Origin: Bacteroidota bacterium
GTDB taxonomy: Bacteria; Bacteroidota; Bacteroidia; Chitinophagales; Chitinophagaceae
Assembly: GCA_025361325.1 (NCBI GenBank)
Contig: JANYAL010000096.1
Location: forward strand, 1-5,939
DNA length: 5,939 bases
Reading direction: 5' to 3'
Positions 1 to 5,748 of the stretch are shown here, one piece after another. The translations under genes and the position numbers were made by a program. Every line of letters begins with the position of its first letter. The stretch's first letter is position 1. The notes beneath the pieces are model-generated. The model did no database searches. It saw nothing but the letters and a program-made list of their open reading frames with translations, and had not been told where the DNA came from.

Positions 1-2
1 CA

Positions 3-1493
3 CTCACCATCTATTATCAACCGGAACTGCTCATCAAAGAGCAGGTTGGTTTTTATCCGGTTGTAAAAGAATGGATCATGATCCTCTTATCATCGGAAGA
101 ACGCGGACCTGTTACAAGATCAACACTTGTAACCATACCCGTTTGTTATGATGAGGAATATGGTATCGATCTTGAGGAAATAGCCTCAACCCAGGATCTT
201 TCAAAGGAAGCGGTCATATCCATGCATTCACAAAGAGAATACCATACCTACATGATGGGTTTCCTGCCTGGCTTTGCTTATATGGGGCAGGTAGCTGATG
301 CCATCGCAACACCACGCCGGGAAACTCCCCGTCAAATCGTGGAAGAAGGTTCCGTCGGCATTGCCGGTAAACAAACAGGTATCTACTCCTTGTCCTCACC
401 AGGCGGCTGGCAAATCATAGGGCGCACACCGTTAATATTATTTGACCCGGGTAAGAAAGATCCTTTCATGTTAAGGGCAGGTGACCGTGTGAAATTTGAA
501 CCCGTCTCCAGAACTGAATTCAATTCCATAAAGTCAACACAGGTGAAGCGGGCCCTACCTGAACCCACGAAGCCCATAGCCGATGCCGTTGTAATAAAAG
601 CAGGGCCTTTTTCCACCATACAGGATGCAGGAAGGTTCGGTTACCGGTCATACGGAGTACCTGTGAGCGGGGCCATGGACTTGCAGTCGCATTTTATTGC
701 CAATGCCCTCGTGGGCAATTACAAAAACGTAGCAGGCATTGAATGTACAATGGGTGGATTGGTGATACAATTCAAAAAGGATGTAGTCGTAGTCATAACA
801 GGTGCAGGAGCGGCCTATGTTAACCACCGGGTAATACAAAAGTATCAGCCCCTAACGCTTTACAGGAACGACCAGCTGGAGATCCGGTACAATAATGACG
901 GCATCCGCACCTATATTGCTGTGCGGGGTGGGATAGATACGCCCCCGGTCATGAACAGCAGGAGTACCTATTCAAGAGCAGGCATCGGAAGCGTATTAAA
1001 AAAAGGCGATACACTTTCATTCGGGAATGATGTGCGTTGTACAACGGGAAATAGTTCCGTATCTTTTTCTTTTCCGGAATATACATCTCAGTCAGTGATC
1101 AGAATCATGGAAGGGCCTGAGCAGGAAAGGATGCAAAAGGAAAGCAGGAACAGGCTCTATGCGCAGCCCTTCACCCTCACCCATCAATGTGACCGGATGG
1201 GCTATAAATTACAGGGCGAACCCTTGAACCTCATTGATACATCAGAACTTCTTTCCACTGCCGTGACCAATGGCACTATACAACTTACCCCCAACGGACA
1301 GCTGGTGCTGCTGATGAGCGACTGTCAAACCACCGGTGGCTATCCCAGGGTAGCACAGGTGGCAGCCGTTGACCTGCCCATCGCCGCACAACTCAAACCA
1401 GGTGATTCATTACGGTTCACCAATATTTCCATAAGGGAGGCGGAAGAATTATATTTAATACAGCAAAACACGGTGAATGAATATTTCCGTTGA
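3..1493 (+). CDS. pxpBC: 5-oxoprolinase subunits PxpB-PxpC, fused; 5' end cut by window edge
   Basis: The frame is open to the left edge. The 25 codons before the ATG at 78 (LTIYYQPELLI...) match the N-terminal third of PxpB/KipI, so 78 is an internal Met and roughly 50 residues are missing. 496 residues are visible. PxpB (about nt 3-515) shows GFLPGFAYMG (nt 258-287) and the GSVGIAGKQTG / SPGGWQIIGRTP block (nt 348-434). A linker of some 20 residues (about 516-587) joins it to PxpC, which begins AGPFSTIQDAGRFGYRSYGV (nt 600-659). PxpC continues through AVRGGID, EGPEQERM and SDCQTTGGYPRVAQVAAVDL near the C-terminus. Family knowledge: with PxpA these cytoplasmic subunits perform ATP-dependent hydrolysis of 5-oxo-L-proline to glutamate. 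The same domains occur in urea amidolyase/allophanate hydrolase-related proteins and as the KinA inhibitor KipI/KipA of Bacillus. Adjacent pxpA supports the 5-oxoprolinase reading. The fusion itself is a known variant. No frameshift is seen. Confidence 0.93.
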   Translation, partial: LTIYYQPELLIKEQVGFYPVVKEWIMILLSSEERGPVTRSTLVTIPVCYDEEYGIDLEEIASTQDLSKEAVISMHSQREYHTYMMGFLPGFAYMGQVADAIATPRRETPRQIVEEGSVGIAGKQTGIYSLSSPGGWQIIGRTPLILFDPGKKDPFMLRAGDRVKFEPVSRTEFNSIKSTQVKRALPEPTKPIADAVVIKAGPFSTIQDAGRFGYRSYGVPVSGAMDLQSHFIANALVGNYKNVAGIECTMGGLVIQFKKDVVVVITGAGAAYVNHRVIQKYQPLTLYRNDQLEIRYNNDGIRTYIAVRGGIDTPPVMNSRSTYSRAGIGSVLKKGDTLSFGNDVRCTTGNSSVSFSFPEYTSQSVIRIMEGPEQERMQKESRNRLYAQPFTLTHQCDRMGYKLQGEPLNLIDTSELLSTAVTNGTIQLTPNGQLVLLMSDCQTTGGYPRVAQVAAVDLPIAAQLKPGDSLRFTNISIREAEELYLIQQNTVNEYFR

Positions 1494-2220
1494 CATCAAC
1501 TGCGACATGGGCGAAGGCATGATGAATGAATCCTTAATCATGCCCTTCATCTCCTCCGCCAGCATTGCCTGCGGTTTTCATGCAGGAGATGCAAATACCA
1601 TGCAACAGACCCTGGAACTGGCAATGCAGCACCGGGTGGCAGCAGGTGCCCACCCTTCATATCCCGACAAGGAGAATTTTGGCAGGACCCATATGCATTT
1701 CCAACCGGACGCCATATATGATATCGTAAAGGAACAGGTGGATATACTTGCCAATATCGCTGCACGACTCAATTATCCCCTGCACCACGTAAAACCACAC
1801 GGCGCCTTATACAATATGGCCGCAACGGACAAAACCATCGCAACAGCCATCTGTCGCGCCGTACTAGCAACAGACAAGGACCTGCTTATCTACGCCCCTA
1901 ATGGAAGCTGCCTTATTGAAGCCGCCAGACACATAAACCTCAGGACCTGCAATGAAGTCTTTGCCGACAGGACATACCAGGCCGATGGTAGTCTGACCCC
2001 ACGCAATCAACCACATGCATTACTGCACAATGTAAGGGATATGGCCGCACAGGTTCTGCTGATGGTGACCACAAGGACAGTTAACACTACCGGAGGAACT
2101 ACGATACCGGTGATAGCGGATACCATTTGCATTCACGGCGACGGGGAACACGCCGTTGAATTCGCCAGGGCCATCTATGATTTGTTATCTATGAATAATA
2201 TTACAATAAAGTCCGGGTGA
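1477..2220 (+). CDS. pxpA: 5-oxoprolinase subunit PxpA (LamB/YcsF family)
   Basis: This 247-residue protein has the normal length for the LamB/YcsF family. The start is fixed by the conserved N-terminus MNISVDINCDMGEG, because the family motif VDxNxDxGEG begins four or five residues in. Other hallmarks are SIACGFHAGDANTM (residues 29-42), GAHPSYPDKENFGR (57-70), VKPHGALYN (105-113), FADRTYQADGSLTPR (162-176) and ICIHGDGEHAVEFA (217-230). The conserved Asp, His and Glu residues lie in these blocks. Family knowledge: PxpA is the metal-dependent TIM-barrel-like subunit that works with PxpBC to open the 5-oxoproline ring, giving glutamate in the cytoplasm. Its first 17 nt overlap the end of pxpBC, and its TGA overlaps the next ATG. 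Together these suggest one transcript with coupled translation. There is no convincing Shine-Dalgarno sequence directly before the start; the purine run AGGGAGG near 1434-1440 is too far upstream. Confidence 0.95.
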   Translation: MNISVDINCDMGEGMMNESLIMPFISSASIACGFHAGDANTMQQTLELAMQHRVAAGAHPSYPDKENFGRTHMHFQPDAIYDIVKEQVDILANIAARLNYPLHHVKPHGALYNMAATDKTIATAICRAVLATDKDLLIYAPNGSCLIEAARHINLRTCNEVFADRTYQADGSLTPRNQPHALLHNVRDMAAQVLLMVTTRTVNTTGGTTIPVIADTICIHGDGEHAVEFARAIYDLLSMNNITIKSG

Positions 2221-3404
2221 TGAAACAAAAATACAGTGGTGCTTTTTACGGCGCGGCATTCCTGATGGCCACATCAGCCATCGGCCCGGGGTTCCTTACC
2301 CAGACCGCCTCCTTCACGTCGAAACTATTTGCCAGCTTCGGATTCGCCATCCTGGTTTCCATTATTGTAGATATCATTGCACAGGTCAATATATGGCGGA
2401 TCATAACGGTAACCAATAAGCGGGCTCAGGATATCGCGAATGAGCTCTTACCCAAACTGGGAACCTTTCTCTCTGTGCTCATCATAACCGGGGGACTGGT
2501 ATTCAATATAGGTAATATAGCAGGGTGCGGACTTGGGCTCCATGTGCTCTTCGGGACTGATGTGATCACGGGGGCCCTGATCAGTGCATTCATCAGTATT
2601 TTCCTGTTCCTGGTTAAAGATGCCGGCAGGGCCATGGACTGGTTTGCCAGGATACTGGGGTTCGTAATGATCGGTCTCACCGCCTATGTTGCCATCACCT
2701 CTCATCCCCCGCTGGCAGAAGCCATACACAAGACATTTATCCCGGATAAACTGGATTTTATGTCCATTGTAACCATTGTTGGCGGAACCGTGGGGGGCTA
2801 TATCACGTTTGCCGGTGCACATCGTTTACTCGATGCCGGTATCAACGGAAATGAAAATATTAAACGGGTAACAAACAGTGCCGCCACAGCCATCGGTGTG
2901 GCATCCCTCATGCGCATATTATTATTCCTGGCCGCGCTGGGTGTAGTGATGCAGGGATTGAAGGTAGATGCCGGCAATCCCGCGGCGTCTGTATTCCGGC
3001 TGGCAGCCGGAAATATTGGCTATAAACTCTTTGGTATCGTCATCTGGGCGGCGGCCATTACATCTGTTGTAGGCGCATCTTTCACATCGGTCTCCTTCGG
3101 GCAATCCTTTCACCCCATTGTGACTAGCCGGAAAAATTATTTCATCATTGCATTCATCATAGTGGCAGCAATATTGTTCGCCGTATTCGGTAACCCTGTC
3201 AAGGTACTCATCTTCGCCGGGGCATTCAACGGGCTTATCCTGGCTTTCTCGCTGGGCATCATGCTGATCGCGTCCACCAAAAAACGTATCATGAAGCAGT
3301 ATACCCACCCAAAACTATTGATCGTGGCCGGCTTTGTTGTTGCCCTGCTAATGCTTGCCTTTGGCTCCATAACTGTGATGAATGAACTGAGAAAAATATT
3401 CTGA
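2220..3404 (+). CDS. NRAMP-related inner-membrane transporter, YcsG-like, without canonical metal motifs
   Basis: This is a 394-residue polytopic membrane protein with about 11 hydrophobic segments. ATG at 2220 is preferred because it gives the classic TGATG overlap with the pxpA stop; the GTG at 2217 just before it is the alternative. NRAMP resemblance is seen in the IGPGFLTQTASF region of the first helix (residues 21-32), in IAGCGLGLHVLFG (100-112), which matches the family's third-helix pattern, and in overall length and helix spacing. However, the first-helix DPGN motif is absent (TASFT stands near that place). The sixth-helix MPH motif is also absent: the equivalent stretch reads GGTVGGYITFAGAHRLLDAG (188-207). 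Both motifs coordinate Mn2+/Fe2+ in true NRAMPs, so metal transport is unlikely by the usual mechanism. A related gene, ycsG, sits beside ycsF/kipI/kipA in Bacillus subtilis. Inference: it may import 5-oxoproline or a related substrate for the operon's enzyme. Substrate and coupling ion cannot be told from sequence. Confidence 0.85.
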   Translation: MKQKYSGAFYGAAFLMATSAIGPGFLTQTASFTSKLFASFGFAILVSIIVDIIAQVNIWRIITVTNKRAQDIANELLPKLGTFLSVLIITGGLVFNIGNIAGCGLGLHVLFGTDVITGALISAFISIFLFLVKDAGRAMDWFARILGFVMIGLTAYVAITSHPPLAEAIHKTFIPDKLDFMSIVTIVGGTVGGYITFAGAHRLLDAGINGNENIKRVTNSAATAIGVASLMRILLFLAALGVVMQGLKVDAGNPAASVFRLAAGNIGYKLFGIVIWAAAITSVVGASFTSVSFGQSFHPIVTSRKNYFIIAFIIVAAILFAVFGNPVKVLIFAGAFNGLILAFSLGIMLIASTKKRIMKQYTHPKLLIVAGFVVALLMLAFGSITVMNELRKIF

Positions 3405-3679
3405 TCACTGTCAATCCAACACTTCATTTAATACGTATTTCCTGAATACCTAATAAAAAACATTTCAGTTAACTTGGTTACCACAAAAAATATCTGTCAT
3501 CATTTTGTAAAACTGATTTTTAGAAAAAAGTCAAACCTGTTCAAATTCAATAAGATATATTTTGTAAAGGGCCCTCTTAACAAACTTGTATTTTTTGTTA
3601 CTGGGATGTTTTTTATGATTGGCATAATATTTGTTTATCTTTTTTTAGACATAAACTTCTTCACCTAAAACCATTTAGT
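3405..3679. other. AT-rich intergenic region, no gene supported
   Basis: These 275 bases separate the pxp operon from the Asn/Thr-rich protein gene. I counted 61 G+C in the 240 bases 3421-3660 (25%), far below the flanking genes. No strong terminator is visible after the operon. The only hairpin near its end is weak: GTATT 3435-3439 with AATAC 3445-3449, a 5-bp stem with a 5-nt loop and no T-tract. A 64-codon TTG-started reading frame at 3474-3668 is judged spurious. The right half probably holds the promoter and leader of the downstream gene. Confidence 0.7.
3594..3621 (+). promoter_or_regulatory. Candidate Bacteroidota-type promoter for the Asn/Thr-rich secreted protein gene
   Basis: TTTG (3594-3597) is followed after 16 nt by TATGATTG (3614-3621), a 7-of-8 match to the Bacteroidota -7 consensus TAnnTTTG. 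The spacing is slightly short to normal for the -33/-7 pair. Transcription from it would start near 3628, giving a leader of about 50 nt before ATG 3680. An alternative -7 element, TAATATTTG (3625-3633), has one extra spacer base and no well-placed -33 box. The region is so AT-rich that chance matches are likely. Confidence 0.3.
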
Positions 3680-4297
3680 ATGAAATCATCAATTTCAAAA
3701 CTTGCAGGTGCAGCCATTGCCCTGCTTGCTGTTCAAACCACCAGTGCGCAGTTAAATGTTGGTTTATCTAATGCTACCCGGGCAAATGTAGGCGTACACA
3801 CCAATACTTCCGCGTCTACCCGGCTTGCCAGGAAAACAGCGCATGGCGTAAAGAACACAACTTCAGCTACGGTCAACAAGACTGATGAATTCAAAGCTAA
3901 AACTACGGCCACTGTAGTTAACCAAACCAACAATACGGTGGGGACCGTTACAAATGCTTCGAATTCAACCAAAGTGGATGCAAACCTAAAGAATGGTTCC
4001 AGCATGGATGCAAACAATAATGGGGCAAAACTGCAAACGGCTACCAATACTAATGTAAAAGTAAAAGAAAACACCAGCACCCGGTTAATGAACAATACAG
4101 ACCAAACCAAAGCGGCCGTAAACGATAACATCGTTGATGCAAACAATACTGTTGTTGAAGCGAAGGGGAAAGTAGTTTCGAAATCCGGGAAAATGGTTAA
4201 GCATACAAAAAGAGCAGCGGTAGATACCAAAAACAATACCAGTATACAGACTGATGCCAACAGTTCCAGTAAAGTAAATGTAAAAGGAGGTAATTAA
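3680..4297 (+). CDS. Asn/Thr-rich low-complexity secreted protein, function unknown
   Basis: This 205-residue protein belongs to no family I recognise. A clear Sec signal peptide (residues 1-23: basic start, hydrophobic core GAAIALLAV, then TTSA before Gln24) implies export across the inner membrane. The mature part is dominated by Asn, Thr, Ser, Ala, Val and Lys. It contains no Cys, Pro, Trp or Tyr and a single Phe (F71). Short motifs recur: NTSASTRL (42-49) and NTSTRL (131-136); DAN at 100-102, 110-112, 153-155 and 192-194; NNT many times. At DNA level AACAATAC appears at least four times and GATGCAAACAATA twice. The region from about 143 to 183 is richer in Lys/Ala/Val and could form helix; the rest alternates Thr/Val/Asn, suggesting extended or disordered structure. 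Plausible roles (matrix, adhesin, stress-protective or LEA-like) are speculation. The next gene also encodes an exported protein. ATG 3680 is chosen because it directly yields the signal peptide. Confidence 0.75.
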   Translation: MKSSISKLAGAAIALLAVQTTSAQLNVGLSNATRANVGVHTNTSASTRLARKTAHGVKNTTSATVNKTDEFKAKTTATVVNQTNNTVGTVTNASNSTKVDANLKNGSSMDANNNGAKLQTATNTNVKVKENTSTRLMNNTDQTKAAVNDNIVDANNTVVEAKGKVVSKSGKMVKHTKRAAVDTKNNTSIQTDANSSSKVNVKGGN

Positions 4298-4304
4298 TAT
4301 CTTT

Positions 4305-4381
4305 TTTACCGGGAAGTAGAAAATGCAGCGAAACTAAAACGGCCTGTCTCTTTTCTTCTTCCCGGTAATTTATCCGGTAAA
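4305..4381 (+). repeat. Tandem CCGGTAA copies giving an alternative pairing for the hairpin's left arm
   Basis: CCGGTAA occurs at 4362-4368 and again at 4374-4380, 12 nt apart. The left arm TTTACCGG (4305-4312) is an exact 8-base complement of the second copy, CCGGTAAA (4374-4381). It can therefore pair either with the first copy (11 bp plus inner extension) or with the second (8 bp), and the two pairings exclude each other. Whether this alternation is used is unknown; the longer pairing should normally win. Confidence 0.5.
4306..4368 (+). terminator. Long imperfect hairpin; possible terminator or attenuator after the Asn/Thr-rich protein gene
   Basis: TTACCGGGAAG (4306-4316) is the exact reverse complement of CTTCCCGGTAA (4358-4368), an 11-bp perfect stem. 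After a single T/T mismatch the stem continues inward with AGAAAA (4318-4323) and TTTTCT (4351-4356), leaving a loop of about 27 nt. It begins 9 nt after the stop codon at 4297, a typical terminator position. The following bases (TTTATCC) are only a weak T-tract, so termination efficiency is uncertain and an mRNA 3'-end stabiliser or attenuator is an alternative. Confidence 0.5.
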
Positions 4382-4428
4382 GAAAAAGTCGGGTCCTTTT
4401 ATAATTTATCAAACGAAATACTAAAATT

Positions 4429-5289
4429 ATGAACTGCCTCACAAAAATATATATCTTCCTTGCATTCCTGTCTACATCACAACTTGCAATAGCACAACCG
4501 GAAGTTGATCCCAATTTAAATAAGAAAGAAAAAAGCACAGTCAGCTTTACAGTAGGGAGTACTTTTTCATCTAATCTTCATTATTATGGCCGCACAGACA
4601 GTTTAAAAAGCAGTGCACTCATTCCAAATCTGTCCCTGGAATTCGGTAAAGGATTTTTCTTTAATACTTCTTTTGTTTTTATAAACAATAAAACAAAATC
4701 GTTTGATTATACAGCCGCCATAGTGGGGGCAGGTTATAAATTCGGAGAATCAGAAGGTTTGGCTGGAAACCTCTATGCCGACAAGTTCTTTTACAACAAT
4801 AACCAGCTCGTACAGTCTTCTCAAACCGGACAGGCAGGTTTTGCCCTGTCCTGGCTGAATAATGTAATGGATCTCAACGGGGGAAGCAGTGTGGTCTTTT
4901 CAAACAATGCCGACTTTTTTGCATCCCTAGGGCTAGATCACCCATTCCGCATTGGAAAAGAAAACACAATTTTTGTTGTTACCCCTACGGTGACAGCCAA
5001 TGCAGGCTCACAGAATTTCACACATACCTATTTGCTGAAAAGGAATATCTTCCTGTTACCGGTTGCAGACCAGGAATTTACAAAGACCAGCAAACAATTT
5101 CAATTGCTAAGCTATGATATCAGTGTACCATTGGAATTGGTACACGATAACCTGTCCATCCATATAACGCCAGGTTATGTGCTGCCACAAAATGTAATAA
5201 AAGTGGCGGGCCGCCCCGATCTTTCTGAGAACGCATCTAGCCTGTTCTACTTTAATATTGGTGCAAGTATCACGTTCGGTAATAAATAA
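4429..5289 (+). CDS. Putative outer-membrane beta-barrel protein, family not recognised
   Basis: This 286-residue protein has a signal peptide (residues 1-22: Lys6, hydrophobic core IYIFLAFL, AIA before Gln23), giving a mature part of about 264 residues. Cys3 precedes the hydrophobic core, so it is not a lipobox cysteine. The mature chain shows repeated amphipathic strands with alternating hydrophobic or aromatic residues: STVSFTVGSTFSSNLHYY (36-53), GFFFNTSFVFIN (75-86), YTAAIVGAGYKFG (94-106), TIFVVTPTVTANAG (180-193), LSIHITPGYVL (242-252). It ends in the strand LFYFNIGASITFGNK (272-286), a typical terminal barrel strand. About 10-12 strands seem possible. Predicted location is the outer membrane; ligand or function is unknown. 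A periplasmic or secreted beta-sandwich is the alternative. It follows another exported protein gene on the same strand and converges with the DoxX-like gene. ATG 4429 is chosen because it gives the signal peptide; no Shine-Dalgarno sequence precedes it. Confidence 0.75.
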   Translation: MNCLTKIYIFLAFLSTSQLAIAQPEVDPNLNKKEKSTVSFTVGSTFSSNLHYYGRTDSLKSSALIPNLSLEFGKGFFFNTSFVFINNKTKSFDYTAAIVGAGYKFGESEGLAGNLYADKFFYNNNQLVQSSQTGQAGFALSWLNNVMDLNGGSSVVFSNNADFFASLGLDHPFRIGKENTIFVVTPTVTANAGSQNFTHTYLLKRNIFLLPVADQEFTKTSKQFQLLSYDISVPLELVHDNLSIHITPGYVLPQNVIKVAGRPDLSENASSLFYFNIGASITFGNK

Positions 5290-5292
5290 GAA

Positions 5293-5670
5293 TCAGTTTT
5301 TCCTGTGCCACCAGGCCCAGGCCATTAATAGTAATTGCCCGGGAAACAATCTCGCCCAGGCGGCCCATCGCGGTAAACAAAAACCGCTTCCGGTACACCA
5401 GCCTTGCCGGATCATTTGGATATGGGCAGGTATAAATAATACCAATAAAACAATGATACCATAGGCCGCCCCTTTTCTTGTATGGCGAAATATCAACAAT
5501 ACGCCCAACAAGATCTCCGCTCCTCCGCTCATATAGTTTATCCATGTATGCCAGGGAAGATAGGGGGGTATCAGCGCATCATAAGGATCAGGATGCCAGA
5601 AATGATTGATCCCTGCCCCAATATAAAACAGGATCATGATGGCCAAGCTGATATGTTTAATTGTCCGCAT
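5293..5670 (-). CDS. DoxX-like small integral membrane protein
   Basis: This 125-residue protein has four predicted membrane helices: about residues 5-22, 44-61, 68-85 and 108-122. The first helix is followed by GINHFWHPDPYDALIPPYLP (20-39), and the second contains SGGAEILLGVLLI (48-60). Later come PAHIQMI (81-87) and LFPGQLLLMAWAWW (108-121). These resemble the DoxX-like family of small inner-membrane proteins found widely in Bacteroidota and Proteobacteria. Members are often poorly characterised, with proposed links to redox or quinone chemistry; no activity can be assigned here. Two cysteines (92 and 98) lie in the loop before the last helix. The ATG at 5670 is preceded on the minus strand by AATAAAGGGG, a purine run too close to the start to be a good Shine-Dalgarno site. 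Its stop lies 3 nt from that of the convergent barrel gene. Confidence 0.82.
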   Translation of the reverse strand: MRTIKHISLAIMILFYIGAGINHFWHPDPYDALIPPYLPWHTWINYMSGGAEILLGVLLIFRHTRKGAAYGIIVLLVLFIPAHIQMIRQGWCTGSGFCLPRWAAWARLFPGQLLLMAWAWWHRKN

Positions 5671-5748
5671 CCCCTTTATTAAATGTACGATGGAATGGTG
5701 AAACAGAGTGGCGATAAAGTTATAAATTGAAGGCTCATTGAACTGAAT
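5671..5748. promoter_or_regulatory. Divergent intergenic region between DoxX-like gene and pnuC
   Basis: These 78 bases separate two divergently read genes, so they should hold both promoters. On the minus strand TAACTTTA (5722 to 5715) is a 7-of-8 match to the -7 consensus TAnnTTTG and would give a leader of roughly 40 nt for the DoxX-like gene. On the plus strand TATAAATTG (5721-5729) is a looser candidate for pnuC. Neither has a convincing -33 TTTG. No long conserved leader such as a TPP or NAD-related riboswitch can fit in this space. Confidence 0.3.

Larger units (their letters stand above)
4298..4428. promoter_or_regulatory. Intergenic region between two exported-protein genes, with hairpin and possible promoter
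   Basis: These 131 bases contain the long inverted repeat and the second CCGGTAA copy annotated separately, plus an AT-rich TATAATTTAT stretch (4400-4409) about 20 nt before ATG 4429. That stretch only loosely resembles the TAnnTTTG element and has no clear -33 box. A small additional stem, AAAAG (4384-4388) with CTTTT (4396-4400), lies just before it. The barrel gene could be read from its own promoter here or by readthrough past the hairpin; the sequence does not decide. Confidence 0.35.

Noticed and set aside
2922..3308. 128-codon minus-strand frame, and a similar 124-codon one at 2448-2822
   Set aside because: Both lie antisense inside the NRAMP-like gene and have charged, low-order translations without family features.
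3435..3449. Small hairpin GTATT/AATAC as a terminator for the pxp operon
   Set aside because: The stem is only 5 bp and AT-rich, with no T-tract after it; chance occurrence is likely.
3474..3668. 64-codon plus-strand frame with a hydrophobic C-terminal stretch, a possible small membrane peptide
   Set aside because: It starts with TTG, lies in 25% G+C DNA where such Phe/Ile/Leu/Lys-rich frames arise by chance, has no ribosome-binding site, and overlaps the likely promoter of the next gene.
3733..4260. 175-codon minus-strand reading frame with a hydrophobic translation
   Set aside because: It is the antisense shadow of the Asn/Thr/Lys-rich gene: AAN and ACN codons read backwards give Val, Phe, Leu and Cys codons. 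The plus-strand frame has a clean signal peptide and coherent repeats.
4283..4291. AAAGGAGGT, a perfect-looking Shine-Dalgarno sequence
   Set aside because: It encodes the Lys-Gly-Gly end of the Asn/Thr-rich protein, and no ATG, GTG or TTG follows at a usable distance; the ATT at 4293 opens only a very short frame.
5482..5682. 66-codon plus-strand frame opposite the DoxX-like gene
   Set aside because: The minus-strand frame encodes a coherent four-helix family protein; the plus-strand translation has no recognisable features.
5680..5687. Minus-strand TACATTTA as a -7 promoter element for the DoxX-like gene
   Set aside because: It would place the transcription start only a few bases before the ATG at 5670, giving an essentially leaderless mRNA; the TAACTTTA element further upstream fits better.
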